Shown: positions 27,661 through 38,193, counted from the stretch's first letter. The stretch: 64,000 nucleotides of DNA from Martelella sp. NC20 (GCF_013459645.1 NZ_CP054861.1:1104001-1168000), one strand, 5' to 3'. The notes: generated by a model from the sequence alone, not told the origin. Program-made: numbers and translations.

Positions 27661-28791
27661 TCAGGCGAGCTCGCCCAGTGTTTCACGTGAAAACGTGGCG
27701 AGCTTGTCGGTCTCGCCGGCTTTTACCTTTTTCACCCATTCGGGATCGCTGATCAGCGCGCGGCCGACGGCGATCAGGTCGAACTCGTCGCGTTCCATCC
27801 GCCGCGTCAGGTTTGCGAGATCGGGTGTCCTGGCATCGGCCTCCGCGCCGCCGAACCAGCCGAGGAAATCGGCGCCGTTGAGGCCGACCGAGCCGACCGA
27901 GATCGTCGGAACGCCGGTGATCTTCTTGGCCCAGCCGGCAAAGTTGAGGCCTTCCTCGCCATCAACTTCGGGGAATTCGGCTTCCCAGAAGCGGCGCTGC
28001 GAGCAATGCAGCATATCAGCGCCTGCCGCCACCAGCGGCTCCAGCCATTCGGCCATCTCGTCCGGCGTGGTGGCGATGCGGGCGTCGTAATCCTGCTGCT
28101 TCCACTGGCTGAGACGCAGGATCACCGGCATGTCGGGCGAAACGGCGGCGCGAACGGCCTTCACCACCTCGACCCCGAAACGGGCGCGCTCGGCGATCGA
28201 CGCGCCGCCCCACCGGTCGTCGCGCAGGTTCAGCCCCTGCCAGAAGAACTGGTCGATCAGGTAGCCATGGGCGCCGTGGATCTCGACGACGTCGAAACCA
28301 AGCCGCTCGGCGTCTGCCGCAGCCTTGGCATAGGCGGCGATCGTGTCGGCGATGTCCTCCTCGCTCATGGCGCGGCCGCGCCTCTCGCCGGGCTTGACGA
28401 AGCCCGAGGGGCTTTCGGTTTCGTCCGGGTTCGGCGGATAGTCGGCGGAGGCGATGGTGTTGGCCACATGCCAGATCTGCGGGCCCATTTTGCCGCCGGC
28501 TTCATGGACGGTGTCGATCACGTTCTTCCAACCGGCGAGCGACTTTTCGCCGTAAAAATTCGGAATGCCGGGAAGGTTCTTGGAGGTCGGGCGGTCGATG
28601 ACCGTCCCCTCGGAGAGGATCAGGCCGACATCGCCTTCGGCGCGGCGACGGTAGTAATCGGCGACATTCTGACCGGGTACGCCTTCGGGCGAAAAACCGC
28701 GCGTCATCGGCGCCATCACGATCCGGTTCTTCAGTTCGAGCGATTTGAGCTTGAATGGTCGGAACAGGACCTCGGTTGAGTGAGCGGACAT
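27661..28791 (-). CDS. NADH:flavin oxidoreductase (old yellow enzyme family)
   Basis: A 376-residue FMN TIM-barrel enzyme. It has FKLKSLELKNRIVMAPMTR at the N terminus, the substrate-binding histidine region VVEIHGAHGYLIDQFF near residue 185, and LRDDRWGG. The C-terminal phosphate-binding part includes ISVGSVG and DLIAVGRALISDPEWV. Such enzymes reduce activated alkenes and quinone-like electrophiles. It is divergent from an HxlR-type regulator gene, the usual arrangement for electrophile-induced reductases. A parS-like palindrome overlaps the last codons. Confidence 0.93.
   Translation of the reverse strand: MSAHSTEVLFRPFKLKSLELKNRIVMAPMTRGFSPEGVPGQNVADYYRRRAEGDVGLILSEGTVIDRPTSKNLPGIPNFYGEKSLAGWKNVIDTVHEAGGKMGPQIWHVANTIASADYPPNPDETESPSGFVKPGERRGRAMSEEDIADTIAAYAKAAADAERLGFDVVEIHGAHGYLIDQFFWQGLNLRDDRWGGASIAERARFGVEVVKAVRAAVSPDMPVILRLSQWKQQDYDARIATTPDEMAEWLEPLVAAGADMLHCSQRRFWEAEFPEVDGEEGLNFAGWAKKITGVPTISVGSVGLNGADFLGWFGGAEADARTPDLANLTRRMERDEFDLIAVGRALISDPEWVKKVKAGETDKLATFSRETLGELA
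27679..27694. other. parS-like site (14 of 16 matches)
   Basis: TGTTTCACGTGAAAAC keeps the TTTCACGTGAAA core of parS but differs in the last two bases. It encodes part of FSRETLGELA at the end of the oxidoreductase gene, about 15 kb from the proposed origin. Confidence 0.5.
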
Positions 28792-28846
28792 CTGCTTTCC
28801 TTTGCAGTCTGGGGAGGACTTTCGGCAGCATAGGTATAAATTGTGG

Positions 28847-28882
28847 ACCTAGTGTCAATAAGGCATTATGGTTTGACTAGGT
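28847..28882. promoter_or_regulatory. candidate HxlR operator in the divergent oxidoreductase/regulator promoter
   Basis: ACCTAGTGTCAA (28847-28858) and TTGACTAGGT (28873-28882) form an interrupted inverted repeat 16-25 bases before the regulator start. TAGGTATA also recurs as a direct repeat at 28831 and 28879. The position between two divergent starts suggests control of both genes. Confidence 0.5.
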
Positions 28883-28897
28883 ATAGATGAGGTGACC

Positions 28898-29272
28898 ATG
28901 GTTCACGATCCGTCGCAATGTCCCAAATTCCACGTCGATTGCATCAACCGGAAGATTCTCGACCAGATTTCCGGCAAATGGTCGATCATGGTCCTGACCA
29001 TGCTCGGTTACGGCCCGCATCGGTTCAACGCGATCAGGAAGCAGCTTGAAGGCGTCAGCCAGAAAGCGCTGACCGATACATTGCGCAAGCTCGAGCGCAA
29101 TGGCGTGGTCGATCGCAACGTCCTGCCAACCTCCCCGGTCGGGGTCGAGTATGAGCTGACGTCGCTGGGGCTGTCGCTGCGCGCGCATGTTCTGGCGCTC
29201 TATAACTGGACCGAAGAAAACGGGGATGAAATTAGCCGCGCCCGCGCCGCGTTTGACAAGCGCGCGGCCTGA
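28898..29272 (+). CDS. HxlR-family winged-helix regulator
   Basis: A 124-residue regulator, typical in length. Winged-helix segments are CINRKILDQISGKWSIMVL, HRFNAIRKQLEGVSQKALTD and LRKLERNGVVDRNV, and the wing includes VEYELTSLG. N-terminal cysteines in SQCPKFHVDC resemble the redox-sensing cysteine of YodB/HypR-type members, which respond to quinones or disulfide stress; that role is an inference. It is divergent from the old yellow enzyme gene. The ATG at 28898 follows GAGGTGA; a GTG at 28892 is an alternative. Confidence 0.9.
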   Translation: MVHDPSQCPKFHVDCINRKILDQISGKWSIMVLTMLGYGPHRFNAIRKQLEGVSQKALTDTLRKLERNGVVDRNVLPTSPVGVEYELTSLGLSLRAHVLALYNWTEENGDEISRARAAFDKRAA

Positions 29273-29306
29273 GCGACCATGCCCCGTCAATCGGCCCGGC
29301 AGCAAA

Positions 29307-29326
29307 GAGGGGGCTTCCGCCCCCTC
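29307..29326. terminator. stem-loop between convergent hxlR-like and trcR genes
   Basis: GAGGGGGC and GCCCCCTC form a perfect 8-bp stem with a 4-base loop, 35 bases after the regulator stop and 39 before the trcR stop. It could serve both genes. No T-run is present. Confidence 0.5.
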
Positions 29327-29364
29327 GATATATCGATAATGATCCAGCCTCAGCCGGACGCGCC

Positions 29365-30057
29365 TTACCGGTCGTCGTCGTCCTCGTCATCCTTGACCGA
29401 ATTGCCAAGCGAGGCGAAACGGGAGAAGACCTCGTCGGCGGACATGCCCTTGTCGTTGTCCGAACTCAGATTTTCGGTTTCATGGGCCGAGGCGAGCGTC
29501 GCATTGTCCAGCTCTTCGGCGGAGGGAAGCGGACGATCCTTGGCGGATTTGCTGACTTCGAGATCGAGATCGATCTGGCTGCAAAGGCCGAGCGTCACCG
29601 GATCCATCGGCGTCAGATTGGCCGCGTTCCAGTGGGTGCGGTTGCGGATCTGCTCGATCGTCGATTTGGTGGTGCCGACGAGGCGGGAGACCTGCGCATC
29701 CTTGAGTTCGGGATGATTGCGCACCAGCCACAGGATCGCGTTCGGACGGTCCTGGCGCTTGGAGACCGGGGTATAGCGCGGCCCCTTGCGCTTGGATTCC
29801 GGCACCCGCACCTTGGGTTCGGAAAGCTTCAGCTTGTGGTTCGGGTTTTTCTCCGCGCGCTCGATCTCGTCGCGGGAAAGCTGGCCGGTGGAGATCGGGT
29901 CGAGGCCTTTGATGCCTTGCGCGGACTCGCCGTCGGCGATCGCCTTCACCTCCAGCGGGTGCAGCGCGCACAGTTCGGCAATCTGGTCGAACGACAAGGC
30001 CGTGTTGTCCACGAGCCATACGGCAGTCGCCTTGGGCATAAGCAGCTTTTGCGCCAT
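29365..30057 (-). CDS. trcR: cell cycle transcriptional regulator TrcR (DUF1013)
   Basis: A 230-residue protein matching the DUF1013 family: MLMPKATAVWLVDNTALSFD-like start, IAELCALHPLEVKAIADGE near residue 25 (a first helix-turn-helix-like part) and DRPNAILWLVRNHPELKDAQ with VSRLVGTTKSTIEQIRNRTH near 105 (a second). The acidic C terminus ends in DDEDDDDR. TrcR links to the CtrA/GcrA cell-cycle circuit in alphaproteobacteria and interacts with RNA polymerase; this is family knowledge. It is divergent from acs. Confidence 0.9.
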   Translation of the reverse strand: MAQKLLMPKATAVWLVDNTALSFDQIAELCALHPLEVKAIADGESAQGIKGLDPISTGQLSRDEIERAEKNPNHKLKLSEPKVRVPESKRKGPRYTPVSKRQDRPNAILWLVRNHPELKDAQVSRLVGTTKSTIEQIRNRTHWNAANLTPMDPVTLGLCSQIDLDLEVSKSAKDRPLPSAEELDNATLASAHETENLSSDNDKGMSADEVFSRFASLGNSVKDDEDDDDR

Positions 30058-30360
30058 TGGATATAGTCCTTCTATCGTCCGCGCCGGGGTCGCGGTCCGT
30101 GGGTGTTTGCCACTATTTCCGGGAAATCATGGGCGTTCATATAAAGCCAAAGCCGCGCGATTGCAATTCAAGAGACGACAATTGACCAATGTCTTATTGA
30201 ACTCGCCTCATCAGGCTGTATGAATGGGAATCAACGGAGGAACCCCGGTTTTGGAGCCTTTCCGCGTTTCTTCGAATCGCGAAAATGCCCCCGTTTATTT
30301 GATTTGTCGCAATTCCGGACGGTGAACCGGTTCCCCTGGAATTGCTATTGGGAGGAAAGA
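30058..30360. promoter_or_regulatory. 303-bp divergent region between trcR and acs
   Basis: No gene is evident here. A TTGACC sequence at 30182-30187 could be a -35 element for acs, but no good -10 follows at the usual distance. GGGAGGAAAGA directly before the acs ATG is a strong ribosome-binding site. No CtrA full site (TTAA-N7-TTAA) was found by eye. Confidence 0.4.
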
Positions 30361-32319
<1,959 letters not shown>

Positions 32320-32388
32320 CTTGGCTGCCCAATAATGGGGACCGGCGTTTTGCCGGTCTTCTATCGTTCAAGGCCGGGAGGAGGGAGC

Positions 32389-32883
32389 ATGTATCGGTTG
32401 TTTCTTGCAGTCCTGTTTCTGCTGACTGCTGTCACGGCATTTGCGGATGACCTGAAACCGGGATGGAGCGTACAGTTTCATCAGGATACATTCGACAGAA
32501 CCATCATGCCGCTGGCGATCGTCTCGGAGGTAGGTGACGATTTCGACAAGGCTTCGCTTGGGGCCGTCTGTTCGAGGTCAGGCGCAATTGTTCTCTTCTT
32601 CCAGCCAGAACGTTTCATGCTGTTCGATACGTCATCTGAGGTGTCATTTCGGGCAGGACAAGGCGTGGTGAAATACCGCTTCGTTGCAGGGAAGATCCCA
32701 GGTTTCGGTAGTCTTCTTATCGTGGACGAAGCTCAGTCCCGTGAGATTGCCACGCTGTTCAGCGACGCGAAAGGGGATGATATAGCCTTTCGCACCGACA
32801 AGAAAAACGGGTTAATAAGCAGCATTGGCGCAGATACGGCGCTCGAGATTGTCCGCGAAAATTGCCCGGCCGCACAAAAGTAA
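32389..32883 (+). CDS. secreted protein of unknown function
   Basis: A 164-residue protein with a clear signal peptide (YRLFLAVLFLLTAVTAFA, cleavage near residue 20, giving a mature start DDLKPG). The mature part is beta-rich, with a CSRSGAIVLFF stretch and a C-terminal ALEIVRENCPAAQK that could form a disulfide with the earlier cysteine. It probably acts in the periplasm. GC content is lower than its neighbours, which may hint at transfer. I do not recognise a family. ATG 32389 follows GGAGGAGGGAG. Confidence 0.65.
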   Translation: MYRLFLAVLFLLTAVTAFADDLKPGWSVQFHQDTFDRTIMPLAIVSEVGDDFDKASLGAVCSRSGAIVLFFQPERFMLFDTSSEVSFRAGQGVVKYRFVAGKIPGFGSLLIVDEAQSREIATLFSDAKGDDIAFRTDKKNGLISSIGADTALEIVRENCPAAQK

Positions 32884-32925
32884 GAAGACTGTAGTGAAAG
32901 TTCCTGTTTGTAATAGGCCGTTGTT

Positions 32926-32954
32926 CCGGTAACCTGCGCACCAAACGTAACCGG
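32926..32954. promoter_or_regulatory. inverted repeat upstream of the second HxlR gene
   Basis: CCGGTAAC (32926-32933) and GTAACCGG (32947-32954) form a near-perfect inverted repeat 11 bases before the start. The same GGTTAC-type motif recurs between this regulator and its neighbour at 33384-33424, which suggests shared binding sites. Confidence 0.5.
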
Positions 32955-32964
32955 AGCGCCCGCC

Positions 32965-33348
32965 ATGCATCCCGATCACCTGCCGGAAGACTGCCGCCCG
33001 ATCAGTAACCTTTTATCGCGCATCGGCGACAAGTGGACCATTCTTGTGCTGCGCGTTCTGGCGGAGGGCGAGCCGATCCGTTTCAAGGAACTGCACCGCG
33101 CCATCGGCGGCATTTCGCAGCGGATGCTCACCGTCACGCTCCGAAATCTTGAGCGTGACGGGCTCGTGATCCGCACCGTTTATCCGACCATTCCGCCGCG
33201 TGTCGAATATGCCCTTTCGGAGCGGGGCGTCGGGCTGCAGCAGGCGATGTTGCCGCTGTTTATGTGGACCAAGGAAAACGCCAAGGACATCTATCGCTCG
33301 CAGATCGCCTTCGATCTGGCGAAGCAGGACGCGGTTACCCGAAGGTAA
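32965..33348 (+). CDS. HxlR-family winged-helix regulator
   Basis: A 127-residue regulator. Segments DCRPISNLLSRIGDKWTILV, RFKELHRAIGGISQRMLTVT and LRNLERDGLVIRTVYPTIPP form the winged helix. A single N-terminal cysteine is at about residue 10, the position used by one-cysteine redox sensors of this family. The FMN reductase gene 84 bp downstream on the same strand is the likely target, and inverted repeats before both genes share a motif. Confidence 0.9.
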   Translation: MHPDHLPEDCRPISNLLSRIGDKWTILVLRVLAEGEPIRFKELHRAIGGISQRMLTVTLRNLERDGLVIRTVYPTIPPRVEYALSERGVGLQQAMLPLFMWTKENAKDIYRSQIAFDLAKQDAVTRR

Positions 33349-33400
33349 GCGAGGCATGAAAAAGTGCCGTCTTGCGGGCGTTTCCGGTTACGATTATCTC

Positions 33401-33424
33401 CCTGGTTACTGTTCATAACCAAGG
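33401..33424. promoter_or_regulatory. candidate HxlR operator before the FMN reductase gene
   Basis: CCTGGTTA and TAACCAAGG flank a 7-base centre; the arms TGGTTA and TAACCA are perfectly complementary. The right arm abuts the AAGGAG ribosome-binding site of the next gene. CGGTTACG lies 15 bases upstream. Position and motif sharing with 32926-32954 suggest a repressor site. Confidence 0.5.
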
Positions 33425-33432
33425 AGTTTCCC

Positions 33433-34008
33433 GTGACCAGACCCAGGATCGGCATCATCGTCGGCAGCACCCGCGAAGGGCGTTTCGCAGACCATCCGCT
33501 CAACTGGTATCTCGACATCGTCAAGGACCGCGACGACGCGGATTTCGAGGTCGTCGACCTGCGCGATTATCCGATGCCGTTTTTCGAGGAGAAGATGTCG
33601 CCGGCATGGGTGCCGCCGGAAAACGAGGTTGCCCGCCGCTGGGGCGAAAAGCTCGACAGCCTCGACGGCTTCGTCTTCACCGTCGCCGAATATAACCACA
33701 GCGTGACCGGCGTTTTGAAGAACGCGCTCGACTATGCCTACAAGGAATTCAACCGCAAGCCCGCCACCTTCATCGCCTATGGCGGCACCGGCGGCGCCCG
33801 CGCGGTCGAGCAATTGCGCCTGATCCTGGCCGAGCTTCAGGTCGCCTCGCTGAAATACAATGTCCATATCGGCATGAGCGAACTGCTCGGCATCCTGCGC
33901 GAAGGCAAGACCATGGCGGATTTCCCCTATCTGATCGATAGCGCCACGACGATGACCGACGATCTCGTCTGGTGGACCAATGCGCTGAAGACCGCCCGCG
34001 CAGCCTAG
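33433..34008 (+). CDS. NADPH-dependent FMN reductase / quinone reductase family protein
   Basis: A 191-residue flavodoxin-like protein. The FMN phosphate-binding loop is IGIIVGSTREGRFAD near residue 7, and the isoalloxazine-binding segment VAEYNHSVTGVLKNALDY near 78 with FIAYGGTGGARAVEQLR near 110. These proteins reduce flavins, quinones or azo dyes. The start is a GTG at 33433 preceded by AAGGAG at six bases; an upstream ATG at 33364 runs through the operator repeat and is unlikely. It lies just downstream of an HxlR regulator. Confidence 0.92.
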   Translation: MTRPRIGIIVGSTREGRFADHPLNWYLDIVKDRDDADFEVVDLRDYPMPFFEEKMSPAWVPPENEVARRWGEKLDSLDGFVFTVAEYNHSVTGVLKNALDYAYKEFNRKPATFIAYGGTGGARAVEQLRLILAELQVASLKYNVHIGMSELLGILREGKTMADFPYLIDSATTMTDDLVWWTNALKTARAA

Positions 34009-34025
34009 AGCCCTCCTTCTTCTCC

Positions 34026-34128
34026 GTCACCCCGGACTTGATCCGGGGTCCAGGGCGATGTGGCGGGCATATCTCGTCGCAAGGGCATTGCCATGCAGCC
34101 CTGGAGGCCGGCTCGAGGCCGGCATGAC
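34026..34128. repeat. inverted pair of REP-like palindromes
   Basis: GTCACCCCGGACTTGATCCG opens the pair and GGCCGGCTCGAGGCCGGCAT then GAC closes it. The two halves are diverged versions of the same palindrome. It occupies most of the gap between the FMN reductase gene and the ProC-like gene. Confidence 0.75.
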
Positions 34129-34260
34129 GGAACTGGGTAAGAGGACTTCGCAAGAAAATGAACCGCCGGCGCATACCGGCGGCTCTTCTTTTTCCTCTCG
34201 GGCGTTTTCAAACCGGCGCATGCTTTCTATGGTGCGGGCGAAACAGCAAAGGAGCGCGCC

Positions 34261-35037
34261 ATGACAATCGGATTCATCGGAACCGGCGAAATCACCCGGG
34301 CCGTCGTTACCGGCCTGTCCACGATCGAGGGCGAAAAGCCGACGATCCTCGTCTCGCCGCGCAATGAAGAGATCGCGCGCGACCTTGCCGGACGGTTTGA
34401 CAATGTCGCGGTCGCGGGCAGCAACCAGGATGTCATCGACGGAGCGGAGATGGTCTGCCTGGCGCTGCGCCCGCAGGATGCCGGCGAAATTCTCGAAGGC
34501 CTCAAATTCGGCCCGGCCCATCATGTGCTGTCGTTCATGGCGACCTATGGCGTGGAACAGATCGAAAGACTGGTTAAGCCCGCGCAAAAGGTCACGCTGG
34601 TGACGCCGCTCCCTGCGGTCGCCTTCCATGGCGGCCCGACGCCGATCTTTCCGCCGCATCAGGAGGTCGTGGCCCTGTTCGAACCGCTCGGCACGCCCGT
34701 CGCGGTCGAAACGGCGGAGGAATATCAGGCGCTCTGCGTCGCCACCGCGACACTGGCCGGGGCATTCGCCTATTATGAGACGATTTCCGACTGGCTGGCC
34801 GCGAAGAACGTGCCGGAGGACAAGGCCCGGGCGTTTTCCGGCGCGGTCTTCTACGCGCTCGCCGCCACGGCCAGAAATGCGCCGGAGCATTCCTTCGCCG
34901 ACCTCACCAAAGAATCCGCCACCCGCGGCGGCACCAACGAACAGGTGCTGGCGCATCTGAAGGAAGATGGGGCCTATCGGGCGCTGTCGAAGGCGCTTGA
35001 CGGTATCTGGCAGCGGTTCGAGGATGCCAAGTCCTGA
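34261..35037 (+). CDS. pyrroline-5-carboxylate reductase family protein
   Basis: A 258-residue NAD(P)-dependent reductase. The Rossmann motif MTIGFIGTGEITRAVVTGL is at the N terminus. The C-terminal dimerisation domain shows AGAFAYYETISDWLAAKNVP and KESATRGGTNEQVLAHL, the counterpart of the TPGGT motif of ProC. It is slightly shorter than typical ProC and the motif is altered (RGGT for PGGT), so proline synthesis is not certain; it may act on another imine. It stands alone between two REP pairs. Confidence 0.8.
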   Translation: MTIGFIGTGEITRAVVTGLSTIEGEKPTILVSPRNEEIARDLAGRFDNVAVAGSNQDVIDGAEMVCLALRPQDAGEILEGLKFGPAHHVLSFMATYGVEQIERLVKPAQKVTLVTPLPAVAFHGGPTPIFPPHQEVVALFEPLGTPVAVETAEEYQALCVATATLAGAFAYYETISDWLAAKNVPEDKARAFSGAVFYALAATARNAPEHSFADLTKESATRGGTNEQVLAHLKEDGAYRALSKALDGIWQRFEDAKS

Positions 35038-35094
35038 AAACGGTTCAGGCGGCGTAGGATTCCAGTTTGCTTTCAACGTCTCCCCACATTCCGC

Positions 35095-35206
35095 GTCATC
35101 CTCGTGCTTGACCCGAGGATCCAGGACGCTCGGCAGGGGCGTTGTAAACCTTAGCAAATTCAATGACATAAGCCGCATGTATGCTCGGGTCAAGCCCGAG
35201 CATGAC
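35095..35206. repeat. inverted pair of REP-like palindromes
   Basis: GTCATCCTCGTGCTTGACCC at one end and GGGTCAAGCCCGAGCATGAC at the other are complementary. The pair fills the gap between the ProC-like gene and the convergent ABC permease gene. Confidence 0.78.
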
Positions 35207-35279
35207 ACGAGAACGAAGGGCTGATGACAAATGATGGTCAAAGCATATTGCTTTGTCAGCAGTCGGGGATTTTATTCCG

Positions 35280-36020
35280 CTACCCCTGCCGCCCGGTACG
35301 CCGCGCCATGGCGCGTTCGACCATCACCAGGCCGTCATGGATGAGTAGCGCCAGCACGCCGACCACAAGGCCGCCCTGCAGCACGAATGCGGTGTTGTTG
35401 GACAGAAGTCCGGCAATGATGACCTCGCCAAGCGTCTTGGCCGCCACCGTCGATCCGATGGTCGCCGTTGCCAGCGAGATCACCACCGAAAGCCGGATGC
35501 CGGCGAGGATGACGGGGAACGCCAGCGGGAATTCCACCTGCGTCAGCCGCTGCCATCCCGTCATTCCGACGCCGCGCGCGGCCTCCGCGACATTGCCCGG
35601 CAGGTTGGTGAGCCCCGTCAGCGCGTTCTCGAAGATCGGCAGCAGGCCGTAGAGAAACAGCGCGATCAGCGTCGGGACCGGCCCGAAACCGAACACCGGC
35701 ACGGCAAGGGCGAGGACCGCGACCGGCGGAAAGGTCTGGCCGATATTGGCGATCGAGCGCGATAGCGGCAGAAATTCGACGCCGAAAGGCCGGGTCACGA
35801 CAATCGCGAGGCTGACGGCAAACAGCGTCGCGGCGAGCGTCGCCAGCCCCACAAGCGCAAGATGGCTGAGCGTCAGCGACAGGATGCTGGTCTGGGTATA
35901 GATCGCCGGCGCGCCGTTCCGGGTGAACGGCTCGAACACCGGCGCGAACGTCTGAGGCGTGACGATGAAGGTCACGAGCAGCGCCAGAAGCGCCAGCCTT
36001 GTCAGCATGGCAAGCTTCAT
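35280..36020 (-). CDS. osmoprotectant ABC transporter permease (OsmU/OpuC type)
   Basis: A 246-residue inner-membrane protein with about five to six helices and the binding-protein-dependent transport motif EAARGVGMTGWQRLTQVEFP near residue 145, used to contact the ATPase. It is the last gene of a four-gene leftward cluster, and its start overlaps the ATPase stop by four bases. Its partners point to quaternary amines such as glycine betaine or choline as substrate; the exact one is not evident. Confidence 0.88.
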   Translation of the reverse strand: MKLAMLTRLALLALLVTFIVTPQTFAPVFEPFTRNGAPAIYTQTSILSLTLSHLALVGLATLAATLFAVSLAIVVTRPFGVEFLPLSRSIANIGQTFPPVAVLALAVPVFGFGPVPTLIALFLYGLLPIFENALTGLTNLPGNVAEAARGVGMTGWQRLTQVEFPLAFPVILAGIRLSVVISLATATIGSTVAAKTLGEVIIAGLLSNNTAFVLQGGLVVGVLALLIHDGLVMVERAMARRTGRQG

Positions 36021-36955
36021 GAAGCCGGACCTTCCGCCCGCAGCAGGAGTTGTTCGCGGGTGATGCGGCCGATGATGACCCCGTCGCGTTCCACCGGCAC
36101 GGCATCGCGACCGGACCAGAGGATCTGCGCCAGCGCATCCCTGAGGCTCGCGGTGTCGGCAATCGGCGCGCCCTCGGCGGGGCCGTCCTCCACCAATTGC
36201 CCCGAGGCCGTCAGCGACAGCATGCGGAACGCCTTGTCGCCGGTGCCGAGCAGTTCATTGACGAAATCGGATGCCGGATGGGCGATGATTTCGGCGGGCG
36301 TCGCATATTGCAGAAGCTTGCCCTCATGCATCACGGCGATCCGGTGGCCGAGCAGGATGGCCTCGTCCATGTCGTGGGTCACCAGCACGACGGTGGTGGA
36401 GAACTGTCGCTGGATCTTCAGCAGGTCCTCCTGCGCCTTGGCGCGGATGATCGGGTCGAGCGCGCCGAAGGGTTCGTCCATCAACAACAGCGCCGGTTCG
36501 GCGGCAAGCGCGCGGGCAACGCCGATGCGCTGCTTCTGGCCACCGGAAAGCTGCTGCGGCATGCGGTCGCGATAGAGCGCGGGCTCGAGGTTGAAGAGGG
36601 TCAGCAGCTCATCGACGCGGTCGTCGCGCCTCTTCCTGTCCCAGCCGAGGAGTTTCGGCACGGTCGCGATGTTCTCGGCGACCGTGCGGTGCGGAAACAG
36701 GCCGTGGCCCTGAATGGCATAGCCGATGCCGCGCCGCAGCTCATAGTCCGGCAGCTCGCGGTTGTCGCGGCCATCGATGCGGATCGTGCCGGAGGTGGGC
36801 TCGACAAGCCGGTTGATCATCCGCATCAGCGTGGTCTTGCCGGAGCCGGAGGTGCCGACGATGGCGGCAAGTTCGCCGCGCTCGACGGTGAGCGAGACAT
36901 TGTCCACGGCGCGCGCCTCGCCGTAGACCTTGGTGATGGCGTCGATCTCAATCAT
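36017..36955 (-). CDS. osmoprotectant ABC transporter ATP-binding protein
   Basis: A 312-residue ATPase. Walker A GTSGSGKTT lies near residue 34, the signature QLSGGQKQRIGVARAL near 135, Walker B ALLLMDEPFGALDP near 153 and the H-loop LVTHDMDEA near 192. The C-terminal 70 residues hold a CBS-like segment (LRDALAQILWSGRDAVPVER), which in OpuA-type ATPases senses ionic strength. The ATG at 36955 was preferred to an ATG at 37018; it overlaps the upstream permease by eight bases. Confidence 0.93.
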   Translation of the reverse strand: MIEIDAITKVYGEARAVDNVSLTVERGELAAIVGTSGSGKTTLMRMINRLVEPTSGTIRIDGRDNRELPDYELRRGIGYAIQGHGLFPHRTVAENIATVPKLLGWDRKRRDDRVDELLTLFNLEPALYRDRMPQQLSGGQKQRIGVARALAAEPALLLMDEPFGALDPIIRAKAQEDLLKIQRQFSTTVVLVTHDMDEAILLGHRIAVMHEGKLLQYATPAEIIAHPASDFVNELLGTGDKAFRMLSLTASGQLVEDGPAEGAPIADTASLRDALAQILWSGRDAVPVERDGVIIGRITREQLLLRAEGPAS

Positions 36956-38141
36956 GGGCGCGGTCCCTTTTCGTCTGGCTGATTTCCACAAGCGCATCGA
37001 GAATGATGGCGGCGGCAAACGCCATGCCGACCACCGGCAGCGCGCCGAGCAGCACCAGGTCGGTCGCCGTCTGACCGATGCCCTGAAACACGAAGGTGCC
37101 GAAGCCGCCGCCGCCGATCAGCCCGGCGATCACCGCCAGTCCGATATTCTGCACCAGCACGATGCGGATGCCGGTAAGGATGACCGGAAAGGCAAGCGGC
37201 AGCTCGATCTGGAACAGCAATTGCCGTCCGGTCATGCCCATGCCGCGCGCGGCTTCCCGGGCATCGCGCGGCACGCTGTCGAGGCCGGCGACCGTGTTGG
37301 AAACCACCGGCAGCAGCGAATAGGCAAACAGCGCCACGATCGCCGGCGCAAAGCCGATCCCGGCGATCCCGATTTCGGCCGCCCCCGGCACGGTGCGGCC
37401 GATCCAGGCAAGCGGCGCGATCAGCAGGCCGAACAGCGCGATCGAGGGAATCGTCTGCAACACGTTCAGGCTGTTGAGAATGCCGGCGCGCACCTTCGGC
37501 GCGCGAAAGCACAATATGCCCACGGGAATGCCGACCACCGTCGCCGCAGAAAGCGAGCCGAAGGCAAGCGCCACATGGATGCGGCCCTCGCGCCAGAAGG
37601 CATCGGCGCGGTTGTCATATTCCTTGATGATCGAAAGCGCGTCCCAGGCCCCGGACCACAGCAGGACCCCGATCGCGGCCATCGCGGCCGCCAGGAACGC
37701 GATGCGCAGCAATGGCGAAAGCTGCTTGCGCACGATCGCATCCGCCATCGCGATCGAGAACGCAAACAGCATGACCCAGAAGCCGCCGCCCGGCGAAATC
37801 CGGGCATAGGGATTGTCGTCCGGCATCAGAAAAGCGCCGGACCTGCCGACCATGACGGCGAGTGCTGTAATCGCCGCGATGCTGGCGGCAAGCCGGAGGT
37901 TCACCGGCGTCCTGATCAGAATGACAAGGACCACGGCAAGCACGAAGGCGATCAGCGCGACCGCCTGCCACAGCGGCAGCGCCGCCCAGACCATCACGCC
38001 ATCTGCGGAGACGATGCGGTTGGCCCGTGACAGCGCAAAGGGCTGCAGGACGAGGCCGACGAGCGCGATCGCCGCGACGATGACGCCGAGCTTGTCGAGC
38101 CTTAAGGCGGTGCTCGTCTCTGTCTCGGTGATGGCTGACAT
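36948..38141 (-). CDS. osmoprotectant ABC transporter permease, long form (YehY-like)
   Basis: A 397-residue membrane protein, longer than the second permease because of an additional N-terminal membrane region of about 180 residues (helices near 20-40, 60-80, 85-105 and 120-145). The C-terminal transport domain has the motif EAARGMGMTGRQLLFQIELP near residue 300. The long permease, ATPase and short permease with a separate binding protein match the OsmU/Yeh transporter layout. Confidence 0.88.
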   Translation of the reverse strand: MSAITETETSTALRLDKLGVIVAAIALVGLVLQPFALSRANRIVSADGVMVWAALPLWQAVALIAFVLAVVLVILIRTPVNLRLAASIAAITALAVMVGRSGAFLMPDDNPYARISPGGGFWVMLFAFSIAMADAIVRKQLSPLLRIAFLAAAMAAIGVLLWSGAWDALSIIKEYDNRADAFWREGRIHVALAFGSLSAATVVGIPVGILCFRAPKVRAGILNSLNVLQTIPSIALFGLLIAPLAWIGRTVPGAAEIGIAGIGFAPAIVALFAYSLLPVVSNTVAGLDSVPRDAREAARGMGMTGRQLLFQIELPLAFPVILTGIRIVLVQNIGLAVIAGLIGGGGFGTFVFQGIGQTATDLVLLGALPVVGMAFAAAIILDALVEISQTKRDRAHD

Positions 38142-38193
38142 ATTCCGCCTTTCGGTCGGTATTCCACTATGGCGGGGGTGATATATGCTCCTT

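Noticed and set aside
27392..28090. 232-codon plus-strand frame across repeat copy D and the oxidoreductase 3' end
   Set aside because: It depends on repeat sequence and on the antisense of a real gene.
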